64,000 nucleotides of DNA from Leptidea sinapis (GCF_905404315.1 NC_066304.1:7378001-7442000), one strand, 5' to 3'; positions 1-12,141 are shown, counted from the first letter of the stretch. Numbers and translations: made by a program. Notes: a model not told the origin generated them from the letters alone.

Positions 1-950
1 GAATTGCTATCCTCGTGAAATTGCTATTCTCAATATTATATATCATTTTGTTCGACTACGAGTGTCGTAGAACTTGTGAACTCAAAATTGTTTGGAATAC
101 TTTACTACATCTAAATGTAAGTTTTAAATTTCAAAATACATTTTTATACATACATTTCTATTGCAATTATTTACTTTATGCAAAAACAGTGGTTGCAGGA
201 CGAAGTCACTAAAGGCGAACTCAACTCAGAATTTTGCTAAGATATCCAGGAACTTATAGCTGTGTGGAAACTTAGAGCAATAAATCGTGCTTGAAGTTGG
301 TAGGAGTAATGGCCAACAGGTGTAGTCGACTTGTTGACTATGTCCAGGGTTGTCAACTATAATTTAGAAAAATATTTTTATGTATAATTAAATTATACTA
401 TGATCATAGGATGTTCTTTTCAATCCTTTTTTTCGAAACAGGTTTCGATAATTGAAGTGCAGAACATAATATTTTTTTGTTTGCTTATTTGCTTCGCCAC
501 TCGTCAACGAACAGGTTCGATTGCACATCTTCATAATGAAAATCCGAGTGAAAAGTTGTATCAAGTACAACAAAAAAACAGCCAAGACTATGAAGGATTC
601 TGCTATATCGTATAAAATATACCATAATGTACATCTGTGTAGAAGAAATTTTGTTTTCTAATTTACGCTAATTATCGGTACACTTATTGTTTAACTATTA
701 TGATTACTGATACATCCGCTGTCTCGGTAACACTAAATATATTTTTTTAAGAATCGCAGGCAAAACTAAACTGTGGTTCAATATTGAAAAATTGTTGTAA
801 ATTTAACACCTCTAAGTAACTTATTTTGTTATAAATTTGTTTGACAATGATCAAATTTGCATGCTATTGGAAATGGTTAAATAGGAGAGAGTTTAAGCAA
901 TTGTATGACCAAATTTGTAGCACCCTATTCAATGACTGTTTATATATATA
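1..950. other. No gene recognised
   Basis: AT-rich sequence. The two frames of 65-71 codons at 388-615 on opposite strands overlap each other and resemble nothing known. Confidence 0.5.
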
Positions 951-977
951 TATCTATAAATATACCTACCTAGTACT

Positions 978-1950
978 TGTGTAAGGATAAACGGGGCATA
1001 CACTGAATGGTTTAATATCGAAAAAGGTGTTAGACAGGGATGTGTAGCGTCACCGTGGCTGTTTAATCTGTTCATGAACAATTGCTTGACAGATTTAAAA
1101 GAGAATGAAAGTGAGTTGAGAATGAATGAGTTACTCGTCAAATGTTTTCTCTATGCTGATGACCAAGTATTACTTGCATCTTCAGCCGAGAAGTTGCAGG
1201 AGATGGTAACTGCTATGGATCGAGCTTTTGGTAGAAAGGGAATGAAGATGAATGTAAAGAAGACGAAAGTGATGGTATTTGAAAGAATGAGGTAGTGATA
1301 GACTGCAATATCGTGATTGGAGATGAAAAAATTTAACAGGTGAATGAGTTTGTGTATATGGGTTCTAAATTTACAAGATTTGGAAAGTATGAGAGTGATA
1401 TTGAAAGAAGAGTGAAACAGGAAACATGGAGAATGGAGCTTTGCACTCCTTTATGAGCAGGCAGAAGGTATCGTTTGACTGTGCATGAGGGGGTGTTGGT
1501 TCCAACACACAGGTACGGAAGTGAAAGTTGAGTATGGCAGAAGAAACATGAAAGCAGAATAAATGCAGTTGAGATGAGAGCGTTGAGAAGTATGATAGGA
1601 GTTAAATTGAGTGACAGGATAAGAAATAGTGAGATAAGGAAATGTTGTGGTCTGAAAGAAGATGTTGCGACAAAAATTGAGAAGGGAATGAGAGAATGAA
1701 TGAAGAACGATTGACTAAGAAAGTGTATAAGGCCAATGTGAACGAAATTGTTGGAAGGGGTAAACCTAGGCGGACGTTTCGAGATCAAATCAGGGACGTC
1801 TTGAAAAAAGACCAACTCAAGAGTATCCTAAACCGAAGAGCATGTATGAAAGGAATAATGAAAGTAGTCGAAGCGAAACAAGTATGTAAGGATCGTAGCA
1901 AGTGGAAAGAAGTGGTCTCTGCCTACCCCTACGGGAAAGAGGCGTGATTT
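978..1950 (+). pseudogene. LINE reverse transcriptase, 5'-truncated and degraded
   Basis: Translation gives GVRQGCVASPWLFNLFM (RT motif 4), then CFLYADDQV (catalytic motif 5) and KMNVKKTKVMVF, and after frameshifts the C-terminal parts (RRTFRDQIRDV, RACMKG, VCKDRSKW, SAYPYGKEA). This is the 3' half of a non-LTR retrotransposon related to the one at 23455-24675. Several stops and frameshifts (after about 1295, and again between 1400 and 1700) make it dead. Confidence 0.85.
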
Positions 1951-2056
1951 TATGTATGTACTCTTTGTTCGGAGTGACGTATTGGTCGCGTCCCCCACCA
2001 CACCTCCCTCTGCGAGTAATAAATATAGACCTTGCAAGATGGTAAAATTCCTTTTG

Positions 2057-2380
2057 TTATTTTAAGACCAAAGAGCATGTAAATACTACGTAATAGGCGG
2101 CGGGACTGCCTAAGTAAAAATTGAAATTTAGTTTAATACGAAGCGTGCAGTCATTTGACATAAGTTTGAAATAGTAGTAATTACAGGATGGTGATTGACC
2201 ACGAAGTATAATCCGGCTAAGTTTGAAAGGGAGCAGTTGCCAAAAACGTAGTGGATTTCGGCTATTTTCGTTTTTTACAAGATTATAGCCGTCGTCTGTC
2301 AATCTGTCAATGACTGCACGTTTCATACAATCGAGTAAATCGGAATTGCTATTTTTTTTAAATAGGACGCACATTTATTT
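2057..2380. repeat. Interspersed repeat shared with 48530-48665
   Basis: The segment about 2200-2335 (ataatccggctaagttt to cgtttcata) recurs, diverged, at 48536-48655, including the tract ccgttttttacaagattata and gtctgtcaatc. No coding frame makes sense. The family is unknown to me. Confidence 0.6.
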
Positions 2381-2900
2381 GTTGGCAAGCACACTTTAAT
2401 TTCTTTATTTTGTGTGGCGATACTAATGTTAATAACTAAATGATTAATTATTGTAAGTTGTTTCTCACGCGGCGCAACCCTTGTTCGTGTAATGTTTATT
2501 GCTGTACTCTACAAAGTTATACGTCTTGCGTTGTGAATTATTTAACACTGGCCGAAATTCGCTCAAATCATTGTAATAACCTACTCATGTTACGTTGAAG
2601 CTTTAAGTAAAATTTGTATAGCTTTATTTTTCTTTGATTAACGCGTGTGTGTGATTAAACTGTGTTTTTGCGTTAGGTTTTGCATAAAAGTTACATTTTT
2701 ATTATTATTTAAGTTAACCTAAAGTTTCATAATAAAACGAGTTCTTGACTTAGCTTAAGCTCAGCATAATTATAAATATAATTCACTATAAAATAGTAAT
2801 CCATGGTTACGTTAAGTTTAATCTCAGCTAAGTTTTACGTAAGTGAAGTCAGAGAAAAGCCTTAGTCTAAGAAAGAGAGTCCGAGGATTGCGGTACGCCA

Positions 2901-2940
2901 TACGTCGTTTTATGACGTATGGTGTCGTTTTATGACGTAT
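2901..2940. repeat. Two tandem 20-bp units with TGACGTA palindrome
   Basis: The unit ending gtcgttttatgacgtat occurs twice in tandem. Each half contains GACGTAT, and the first unit is flanked so that atacgtc and gacgtat form an inverted repeat. The TGACGT core resembles a CRE-type site, but no gene start is seen nearby. Confidence 0.5.
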
Positions 2941-3160
2941 ATCGAGTCGCGATACGACCCTAATATCGCTTAGTATAGTACTGCTACGACACCCGTGTTA
3001 GCCACAAAGTATGTTGTAGTGTTGTGCTCTTATTTAAAGGGTGTGGGTGGGTAATTTCCGTTCGACAAGAATTCGCAAAAAACACGAATGAAAACGATTT
3101 GACAAAACAATAAGAGGACTAAACAAATTAATTTTATAAACAAAATTCGAGACGAACTTA

Positions 3161-3213
3161 GACTCGAACCCGCGACCTCTCGTGCCTCCGTGCGAGTGCT
3201 CTTCCACTGAGCC
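3161..3213 (-). repeat. tRNA-like head of a SINE
   Basis: The - strand reads TGGCTCAGTGGAAGAGC (A-box/D-arm-like) and, about 30 nt later, GCGGGTTCGAGTC (B-box/T-arm-like). No acceptor stem pairs across the ends, so it is a tRNA-derived SINE or relic and not a functional tRNA. Confidence 0.55.
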
Positions 3214-3224
3214 ATTATATATAT

Positions 3225-4484
3225 ACAGGGTGTCCCAAAGTTATGGGACATGAAGGGAAAGTACCTTAAATATCGTAGATAGGGTATTTTACTGAAAGAA
3301 GACTTTATCTTATTTTGAAAAGTTAGTAATTCTGCATTCATATATTTTCTAAAAATTACTTACCTCGTCTGGGAATCGATCCAACTTAAATGTAAAAAAA
3401 CACCCCTACTTTTATGATATGAAGATATGAGAAAGTAGTCAATTAAGTGGGTATTTTTTTGTAAATAAATTAATTAAATGCTTAAAATGTGGTCCCTCCT
3501 GTCTTACGCAAATCGAAGCAATGAGTCCGCTGCCTTTTGATTTTCTTATAACTTTATGGTGAATACTCGATATGATATGGCACAATTCTGTTTGTTACTT
3601 GCCCACATGCTCGTATCACTTTTAAACTAAAAAAAACTATACTATAAAGTATTTTGATTGTGAAGCGGGTACTTATTTACGAATAATCAATGCTGTCTAT
3701 GTTATGATAATATCTCTACTTTTCGAACATCGTCGTCGGCAATAAATAACTTTCTTGAAATTTGACTCAAACATTTTACGTTGCTCCTTTCTTTTAAAAT
3801 ACTATGTTACTTAAGGCGCGGACTGACTAGGATTGTAAACGCTACAACCAACCCTACAATATTTGTGTTGATCATGTAGCTAAGCTAAGCAAATGGGCAT
3901 TTATTTTACTGGTTTTCTTTTGTTTATTCAAAATTTGCATAGTAAATTGAAAAATTGTTCGGTTTAAGTTTTAGAAAAGTACTAATTCTATTTAATTCTT
4001 TAAAAAAAGAATATTGTTATCGCTTAAAATTCGGAGATTTTTGACTCCAAAGTTTGTTTTTGGGAAGCAACTTCCAAATTTTTTATTGGATATTTCAAAT
4101 TATATATAAATATTCTATTCGCTTCAAAATTATCATTAAATCCTTCTTTGTGCACTGTATTTTTTGCGTCGGAATATTTTCATTGCGTTATGTTGTAATC
4201 GACTCCCTAAGAAACCAATTTTTGTGGATATTGAGGTATGACCGCGCCTTAAGAAGAGTTATTAGTTTTTGGCCATTCTTTCGATTGACATCATAAAAGT
4301 GGGGTGGTTTTTTGTACATTTAAGTCGGTTCGAGTCCCAGACGAGGCAAGTAATTTTTAGAAAATCTTTGAATGCAGGATTACTATATTTTAAAAATAAC
4401 ATAAAGTCTTCTTTCAGTAAAATACCCTATCTACGACATTTAAGGTACTTCCCCTTCATGTCCCATAACTTTGGGACATCCTGT
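3225..4484. mobile_element. Foldback DNA element with about 196-bp terminal inverted repeats
   Basis: Arms 3225-3420 and 4290-4484 are inverted copies, beginning acagggtgtcccaaagttat on the left and the same with one change on the complementary right end. The arms run past a TCTGGGAATCGATCC stretch to an A-rich tract. The 870-bp centre has no transposase frame. The flanks are TATAT on both sides, so a TA or ATAT target duplication is likely and a Tc1/mariner-like origin is plausible. Confidence 0.8.
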
Positions 4485-4762
4485 ATATTGTTGATATATG
4501 TATTGTTCAACTCTCAGTTTGTTGGCTCAGTGGAATAGAATCCCAGAAGTGAAGGTTATCACTTTAAAAAAATAACAAATTGCTTTGAACAAGAGGACTG
4601 CCCGCAGTAGAACCAAAAATTATGAATAATCGTGTTTATTAGGTAATTGGTGATCCGTGCTTACGAAATAATTGTAGTGCTAAAATGTCATAATTATTGA
4701 AGTAAGAAATAACACGGTGATGTGACCTTGAATGTGTTTACATCCCAATATTTATTAAAATA

Positions 4763-5142
4763 CTAGCTGACCCGACAGACGTTGTTCTGTATATTATAAA
4801 TATAAAATAATTTTTTTATATGAATTTGTCAATAATATATCATAACATCAAAAATTACTTCGTAAAATATGCACCCTGCTGTCGTAATGAAATTGTTTCA
4901 CAGCAGAACTGTCAAACCATGCGTCAATAAATTCTCTCATAGAAATTATGTATGGACACATCAAAGGAAAAACAAATATGTTGTTTTTATTTAATTTAGC
5001 AGCATTTTTCTATTTATTCATTTATTTTAAACCTTCTCTGGACTTCCACAAATAATTCAAGACCAAAATTAGCCAAATCGGTCCAGGCGTTCTCGTGTTT
5101 TAGCGAGACTAACGAACAGCAATTCATTTTTATATATATATA
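4763..5142 (-). mobile_element. Helitron-like repeat (CTAGT end), family H
   Basis: It begins CTAGCTGACCCGACAGACG and ends ACGAACAGCAATTCATTTTT followed by TATATA. Read on the other strand it ends GTCAGCTAG and is followed by T, as in Helitron-like repeats common in Lepidoptera. Related copies in this window are at 12830, 14765, 19281, 23172, 26974, 41599, 43752 and 63815. Confidence 0.7.
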
Positions 5143-5159
5143 GATATAAGATATATAAG

Positions 5160-5585
5160 TAGTGTAAGTTAGAATAAGGATTGGTCTCCTCTGCACTCCA
5201 ACTAGATACCGCACTACCTGAGAACAATCGCTTTTTTATTACGGCTACTATTAGATGATTGTGTGGCATCTTCACATTTTGTGACATACACTTCGTGTTA
5301 TTTTACATTGTAATTAATAAAATACTTACTGATCATTATTATGTGATCCCAGTGTCTTTCTTATTTCTTGTAGTTTTAATTTTAATTTTATAAAGTCTAA
5401 CTATGCAACCCGACTTTTAAGTGTTAATTAGTAGCAAAATTTAACAGAATATGTGGCACGTCAACGTCACACATCGACTGTCTCGAGTACGCCCACGTGG
5501 GCGTAGTACTAGTTGCCTCACTTTGCGACTACGCCTGCGGTATCTAGTTGGACCGCAGCGGAGACCAATCCTTAATCTAAGTAGT
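5160..5585. mobile_element. Inverted-repeat element next to a Helitron-like copy
   Basis: The left arm 5177-5212 (aaggattggtctcc to ctagataccgc) is repeated inverted at 5537-5572 with a few mismatches, and the similarity extends outward through a short AAGTAGTG-like stretch. The interior is AT-rich and has no coding frame. It is probably a non-autonomous DNA element or MITE. Confidence 0.65.
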
Positions 5586-5940
5586 GCAATGACAGGACTG
5601 GATTATTTGAGCACAATATTAATTACTTTTTAATAGAGAGTAATTGAGGGCAGTGAGAATTAAAACCCGCGACAGTTATATTACGTTAGTTAACATGTTT
5701 TAAAAATATTAATTATTGTAAATTAAATTGTAATGAATGGAAGTAGGCAATGAGGCTGTAGGATCAAACCTAGAGTCTTCAAGAATTAATCAAAATATAA
5801 AACAATTAGTAAATGATACAATAATGCTACTCATTCAAATAGATAAATAAACGCTTGTGAATGGTCATTACATTAAAAGGTAGTTATAATATTATTTTTT
5901 AATTATTGAGTCATTTGAAAATATACTATAATAATTAAGA

Positions 5941-6141
5941 TAAGCTGTGGAATGAGCTTCCGTGTGCGGTGTTTCCGGGACGATACGACATGGGTACCTT
6001 CAAGAAAAGCGCGTACACCTTCCTTAAAGGCCGGCAACGCTCTTGTGATTCCTCTGGTGTTGCAGGAGAGTGTGGGCGGCGGTGATCACTTAACACCAGG
6101 TGACCCGTACGCTCGTTTGTCCTCCTATTCCATAAAAAAAA
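5941..6141 (+). pseudogene. LINE C-terminal fragment, family J (LWNELP tail)
   Basis: Split frames translate to KLWNELPCAVFPGRYDMGTF and then KSAYTFLKGRQRSC, the C-terminal tail of a CR1/jockey-like reverse transcriptase, followed by the 3' UTR ending in a stretch of A. Close copies are at 10880-11146 (+) and 15418-15700 (-). Confidence 0.75.
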
Positions 6142-6469
6142 AATTATTCTACATACACGTACACAATATATTCATTTTTAAGTGTGTTTCATAAACCGAT
6201 TATAATAAAATTGTGTGTGTATATTGGTGTGGCACGTAATTTTTTTTTTACGAAAATTTTATATTATATATTACTTATTTTTTTTTTATTTATTTATTTC
6301 ATAAAATCTACAGCACATAACATCACTTATTTGCTAAAGTATTGTATAACAAAACATGGGCCAACAGAGATTTTATATTATTTAGGTAAGACAAAATTCT
6401 TAAATGGATTCCTAAAGATAAACTGAAACAAGAAAAATAAAGTGAGTACGTTTAACATTCAGTTTACTT

Positions 6470-6550
6470 ACGTGTGTGTGTGTGTGTGTGGGGTATGTGG
6501 GGTATGTATGGGGTATGTGTGGTTATGTGGGGTATTTTTGGGTATGTGTT
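6470..6550. repeat. (TG)n microsatellite grading into GGGGTATGT repeats
   Basis: A run of TG dinucleotides from about 6473 changes into imperfect GGGGTATGT units up to about 6546. Confidence 0.8.
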
Positions 6551-6890
6551 CCATGCACATATCATAATTTTTATGTGTTATAATAATATAAGAACAATAT
6601 TAGTAATAAAATATATTTATTATAATAATAATACTGTTCGGAGTTCGGAGAGCATAAGTTGTATCAGCTTTTCTAATACAATATACGTTTAAATTATCAT
6701 CACAAGATGTAGAGATATAAAAACGCTTTATATATAGTCACGTTTTTTATAATTTATGCGTGCACACGGCGGCAAAGCTGTTCATTGTCGTAAATTATGT
6801 TTGCTGCCTCGTACTACATCTACCTACAGCATTAGTAGAGTTACAAAATTATTGCTTCTACTCGGCTGAATCGAGTAAGTAAGTCGTAGC

Positions 6891-7490
6891 GGCGATGTAT
6901 AATATGCTTTTAGAACAAGATCCTAGAAAATGTTCAAAACAAAAGTATAAGGAATCATTGAGAGCAAAATTCAAAGAAATTAACATCTTGACTGTTGCTT
7001 CTCAATATATGAGTATTCTTGGTCATAGGCACATAAGTGAATTTGCGAGAAACTGTCATAACCATAATGTTAACACCAGGAACAGACATTAGCTTATAAT
7101 GCCTACTACTCGGCTAAGTCGAGTTAGTAAGTCTTTTGTGGGGCGATGTATATGCTTTTACAACAAGATCCCAGAAAATGTTCAAAACAAAAGTATTACG
7201 TTATCCAAAAGAATTGTTAAGAAACGTTTGTGTGGTAAAGGTTACTATAACATAAATGACTTTCTTAACGATTCCACAGATTGGGAATGGAGCGACCGCC
7301 CTCAGGCTATTAAATAATAACTTTAATTGTACAATATTACTTTGTAATAATATTTTTTGATGAAAAAAAAAACCACCCATTTTTCTCAGGCCTGAGACAT
7401 TCATTTTGGAATGGGTGGTAGTTTTTTTTGTGTACTTTCAATAAGTGATGTCACATCCTGTTTTGAATAAAAATATGTGAATTTGAATGA
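6891..7490 (+). pseudogene. LINE 3' end, family L (IPENVQN tail), internally duplicated
   Basis: Frames give EFARNCHNHNVNTRNRH, LSRVSKSFVGRC, NKIPENVQNKS and CGKGYYNINDFLNDSTDWEW, the C-terminus of a CR1-like reverse transcriptase, followed by a conserved 3' UTR. The segment with DPRKCSKQKYKESL (6910-6960) partly repeats the one at 7165-7200, so two copies or a rearrangement are joined. Other copies are at 18680, 43088, 45125 and 55885 on the - strand. Confidence 0.75.
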
Positions 7491-7499
7491 TCATAATAT

Positions 7500-8630
7500 A
7501 GATACAATTTGTGTAGTTAAACGAAGCGTGCGAGAAAGATAATGTCTAACAGAGATACAAGATAGAAATTACTATCACCGCTACCATATTTATGTTCTCC
7601 TGGTGTCTATGTAGTAATACGTCGTGCGCATGACGTAAGAATATATTAAGGTATATACTCGCGTCATACATAAGACAATCTGTTCTTCAACTATGATCAC
7701 CTGGTACCAAAACATAATGCTTTCTATCTCATTTTCTCCCACGTTAAATCTTATGAATTTATTGTGACTGTCTCTTTTTATTGTCGCGCTTTTTCGTTTC
7801 ATCGACTTTCAATCCACCACGATGGTATAGAAGTTTTCACTTCAAAAGTAAGCGATATATATAGATACATTATCAGGCTGTCCGGTGGGCTATACGCTAG
7901 TAAATTCTAAGTCCACGTTTACAAGCCTGAGTCACTGGATGAGATGTAATGAGGGCTACTTGTATCAGCAGCTTTAGAATCCGAATTTTATGTCAATTAT
8001 GTTCATCTTTTTCGTTTTTCCATCACATTCATACAAAATATAATTAAGTAAAAATACTAACTTGTCATCCCATAGTTGGTTTGAAAAAGGAATCACCAAA
8101 ACAACCATAGATCGATTATTGAATTATCAAAGGCAGGAAGTAGATATAAATATCAAAAGATATATCGTTTTTATTTACATATTTACAGTCAATTTACTGT
8201 ACTTATAAAAAGGCTATTAAAGTTTTAATAATTCGCTAAATTTCAATCTCGGCCACACCGATAAGCATAATGTAACATTCTAAGCTCTGTTCTGCTTTAG
8301 AAATTTAATAAAAGAGATTTATTCACGAAGTAAAGTAATTAATTAATAAGTTTTAGCCTAGTAACGATGACGTCACCACCTACAAGTGCACAGAGTAGGT
8401 AATTTATCATCTCCGTTCATAAGCTCTTTACGTCCTGCCCGCTTTTAAATAAAACTGATTTATAAACCTGCGTACACACTGAAAGAGCTATAATTCATTT
8501 GAATTTATGTCGAATGTTTCATTGTACAACTGCCACAGTGAGATCTGTCACTAAGAGTTTTTGTAATTCAGAGAAAATAAATACCAACATTTTTTTATAA
8601 CGAAGACTAATATATTAATTGTAACTTAAC
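7500..8630. other. No gene recognised
   Basis: AT-rich sequence without repeats shared with other parts of this window that I could see. The 70-codon - strand frame at 7590-7802 has no recognisable domain. Confidence 0.5.
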
Positions 8631-8639
8631 TTAACATCC

Positions 8640-8980
8640 ATCCAACCGGTCCATCTGTGTATAACAGGCTGCCAAGCTCGATCAGGAAAGATGCAACTTC
8701 CACAACAGTGCTTAAGACACAACTTCGAAAATGGCTTCTCGAACATACGTTTTACTCAGTTGAGGAGTTTTAAAAGATGCCAGTTATTTGACTAGGTAAA
8801 ACTTATTTTACAATACGTAAAAAAATATTTAGTTTCTTTGTATACATAACAATATATAATTACATAATATGTATTATATACATAATATGTAGTATTATTT
8901 AAAATGATAATTTGAATTTTAAATTGACCTATTTTCGTTTTTTTGACTTGTAACATGGTGTTATTAATAAATGATTTGAT
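8640..8980 (+). pseudogene. LINE 3' end fragment (RKWLLEHTFYSVEEF tail)
   Basis: One frame reads NRLPSSIRKDATSTTVLKTQ and then LRKWLLEHTFYSVEEF before a stop. This resembles the C-terminus of jockey/CR1-like reverse transcriptases. The AT-rich 3' part ends in the GATTTGATTTGATTT-type tail at about 8970. Confidence 0.6.
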
Positions 8981-9756
8981 TTGATTTAATAACTTAATAA
9001 TTCATAGATGTCACTATCAATAACCCTAAGGATATTATGCCACAAAAAATAGTGTCAATAAAAAAGTTAAGTAGTATTTTGTATTATGTAGGTAGTTCAG
9101 ATGGTCAAAGTGTTAAATTAATAATGTGAAAAAAAATTTTGGTAATATGCAGGTATGTTTAAATCCATGAACATTTAAGGCAAATAAATTGATTGGATTA
9201 AACTAATCCATCACTTATCGCAACTTAAAGCAGAAGGTATTGTAACTATTTTGTATTTAAGCTAAATATAAATGCATATCTAAAGTATGTTAACAAAAAA
9301 AGGTGGTTTTATAATGGAATAGTAGAAATGAACACTTCAGAGACATTAATATTTATTCTAATCTCGAGTTCAAAAACTGGTTTAACCAAGTTAATTGATT
9401 ACTAGGCTCTGTAAAATAAACAATTTTTTTACGTGCAATGTTATTAAATATTACAATAAATTACCCAAAATTATCTAAATTATCAATAAATAAATTTAAA
9501 TCATTTATTAAACGCAGACTCATGTCGACGGCTTATTAAAATATAAATTAAGACGTAAACGATATCAAGATTATTATTTTTATAAATTTTGTGGTTCAAC
9601 CTTGTGTTATTTTACTGGAATGTATTATTTTGAAAATATATAGGTATAAATTTTTGTGAAATTAGCCTGTAATTAATTTTTGTATTCTCAGTGATTGACG
9701 TTGACGAGCAATCTCTCGATTTTATGTCAATAAAGTATTTTTGACTTGTCATGAAT

Positions 9757-10040
9757 TTTTTTTTATAATATTGACACACTTTTTACACAAATTATCTTGC
9801 CCAAGGTTAAGCATATATAGCCTGTGTTACGGGTTACAAGACTATGATATATTTAATGCAATATACTTACTTAAACATACATAAATTCATATAAACATAC
9901 ATAAATACATTTAAACATCCATGACTCGGAAACAAACATCCATATTCATCATATAAATGCTTGCACCTACCGGGATTCGAAACCGGGACCTCTAGCTTAG
10001 TAGGTAGGATCGCTAACCACTCGGCTATACAGGTCGTCAA
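9757..10040 (-). repeat. tRNA-derived SINE, family T, near full length
   Basis: On the - strand the head reads ATAGCCGAGTGGTTAGCGAT (A box) and GGTTTCGAATCCC (B box). It is followed by a body with repeated CATACATAAAT-type motifs and a 3' end ending GTGTCAATATT. Other copies are at 15910 (+), 17290 (+) and 21530 (-). Pol III transcription from the internal boxes is expected of the class. Confidence 0.75.
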
Positions 10041-10464
10041 ATTTGACTAGATGATGTTAATGATAAGCCAAATGACGCAACGCAAGGTAATTATTGTATA
10101 GGTAATTGCATAAGCTCGTCAGTGTGTACGCAGCATTAGTGTGCCGTAGCGCGTGACTAGGCATCACATCGAGGTATTGTCCGAAATTCAGTTTCTATTT
10201 ATTGGGGACACTCTTTGTCTCATACAATTTATCCCAAAGTATTATGCTGCCGCTTTTATTTTATAGTAAAAATATCGAGGTTTCCTGTTCAAACATTTAA
10301 TATTGTTTTACTTTACATCGTTTCAGTTTTATAGATTTTTATTTTTATTTTTTTCATAAATGGACAGCTTTTGTGGTGTTGTAAATTAATGTATAATGCA
10401 TATGACATTACATACCATTTTTGAATTCTATATGAGTTTATTAAAAACTTTAAACCAATTACAC

Positions 10465-10770
10465 CGGTGGAAGGTTTCTTTGCACGGGATGCCGGCTAGA
10501 TTATGGGTACCACAACACAGTAATGTGTAAACATTGTGTAACATTGTGTAAACAATGTGTAAACATTACTGTGTTTCGGTCTGAAGGGCGCCGTAGCTAA
10601 TGAAATTACTGGGCAAATAAGACTTAACATCTTATGTCTCAAGGTGACGAGTGCAATTGTGGTGTCGTTCAGAATTTTCTTTGTTTAAAAATCTTGAGCG
10701 GTACTGCATTGTTATGGGCACGGCGTATACCATCAGCTGAACAGGACGGCCGCTCGTCTCGACCGTTATT
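10465..10770 (-). repeat. SINE-like repeat, family S
   Basis: This is an inverted copy of the repeat that starts GGGACGAGACGAGCAGGACG and ends CTCCCACTGGT. Conserved internal blocks include TAAGATGTTAAGTCTCATTT and CACGGCAGAAATAGG. This copy carries a local expansion of a GTAAACATTGTGT motif at 10530-10570. Confidence 0.75.
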
Positions 10771-10879
10771 ATCACAAATAAAACAATAAAAAATATTAAT
10801 AAGCAGCTACAAACAGGTGAGTAAAAGTTCGACACAACGAAACAAACGACATTCCAGATTCGCACAACACGCCACAATT

Positions 10880-11146
10880 TAGGATATCATCCCCACCATC
10901 TGGATGTGTGGCGGTCCTCCACAGTGCGGTTTACAAGGAGCTTTTTTCCACGTACTACAAAGCTGTGGAATGAGCTTCCTTGTGCGGTGTTTCCGGGACG
11001 ATACGACATGGGTACCTTCAAAAAAAGCGCGTACACCTTCCTCAAAGGCCGGCAACGCTCTTGTGTTGCAAGAGAATGTGGGCGGCGGTGATCACTTAAC
11101 ACCAGGTGACCCGTACGCTCATTTGTCCTCATATTCCATAAAAAAA
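10880..11146 (+). pseudogene. LINE C-terminal fragment, family J
   Basis: A short frame reads STVRFTRSFFPRTTKLWNEL and then FPGRYDMGTFKKSAYTFLKG, a LINE C-terminal tail. It is followed by the shared 3' UTR and an A-rich end. The inverse copy is at 15418-15700. Confidence 0.8.
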
Positions 11147-11149
11147 AAA

Positions 11150-12140
11150 CATTAATATTGTATTCAGAAAACACTCAAGACGTTATAATCCAAAACTTGA
11201 TATTTCAGAACTTTTGGTAAGTTTATGTTAATCTGTTTATTGTTTGGAACTAATTGCGCTACAGTTATACTATGATAATACTTACAAAACTAGGTATCTA
11301 TAACCATACTTAGTACTTATCTATAACTAAAATATAGTTAACAAAATAATCTTTTAAAATATACCGTCATATTTAAAAGAGTTATCTATAAGAGGTATTA
11401 GTCACAATATTAAACAAAACAATTTGAAATAGAATGATTTTGTTACGGGTTTCTAGAACATTCGTCGTCCATTCGAATTGCATCGCGGCTTTAGAGCTTT
11501 CGACAATAGTACAATGTCCCGCGGCTAAACATTGACATAGGGCTGCCAATAATTTATATACTCACATCAAAAAAGTCTAAGCAATATGCATGATATTAAA
11601 AATTTACCATTACAATGAATAATCGTTGCCGACAAGTTCTAAATAGCAAAAGAGGCCATACTTTGTATTAAATTATCCCTATTATTTCACAATAAATTCA
11701 TTTTCTTTAGAAATTTCATTTTTTTTTAATGTTTAGTTGCTTATGGTACTTTCTGCAGTATATTCTAATATTGTTAATTTCTGTTATTAAAAGAACTTAT
11801 AAAGACAACAGCTGTTATTTTTACATCACTCTAAAAACATTATTTAAAAAATAAAATACAACGTCATAATGTGAAAAACCATTCTAAAATTTAAAATAGT
11901 ACATGTTGCTTAGACTTTTTTGATGTGTGTATTATGACCGTGATAAAATTATTACTTTGATTAGAAGTAGATAGACTCTGTGTTACAGTTATACAATTCC
12001 ATTCAAATCCAAATAAAGATATTTTTATCCAAAGTAAGATTTTAAATCACTAGTTGGACGTGAAAAAATACAAGCCATTCGAAATTCTGTGCGTGGATCT
12101 TGCCTGGCAAGTTCTTAGGGCCTAGGGAGTTGCCATTGTT
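11150..12140. other. No gene recognised
   Basis: AT-rich sequence with homopolymer runs. A short phrase ATCAAAAAAGTCTAAGCAAT near 11567 recurs inverted near 11906 (GCTTAGACTTTTTTGATGT), so 11565-11930 may be a decayed inverted-repeat element about 360 bp long. Confidence 0.4.
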
Positions 12141-12141
12141 T

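Noticed and set aside
1333..1815. 160-codon - strand frame
   Set aside because: Antisense of the degraded LINE at 978-1950, with the same composition as the shadow at 23857-24363.
3161..3213. Candidate functional tRNA gene
   Set aside because: A-box- and B-box-like motifs are present, but acceptor and anticodon stems do not form. It is treated as a SINE head.
6474..6692. 72-codon frame over the (TG)n repeat
   Set aside because: Translation of a microsatellite.
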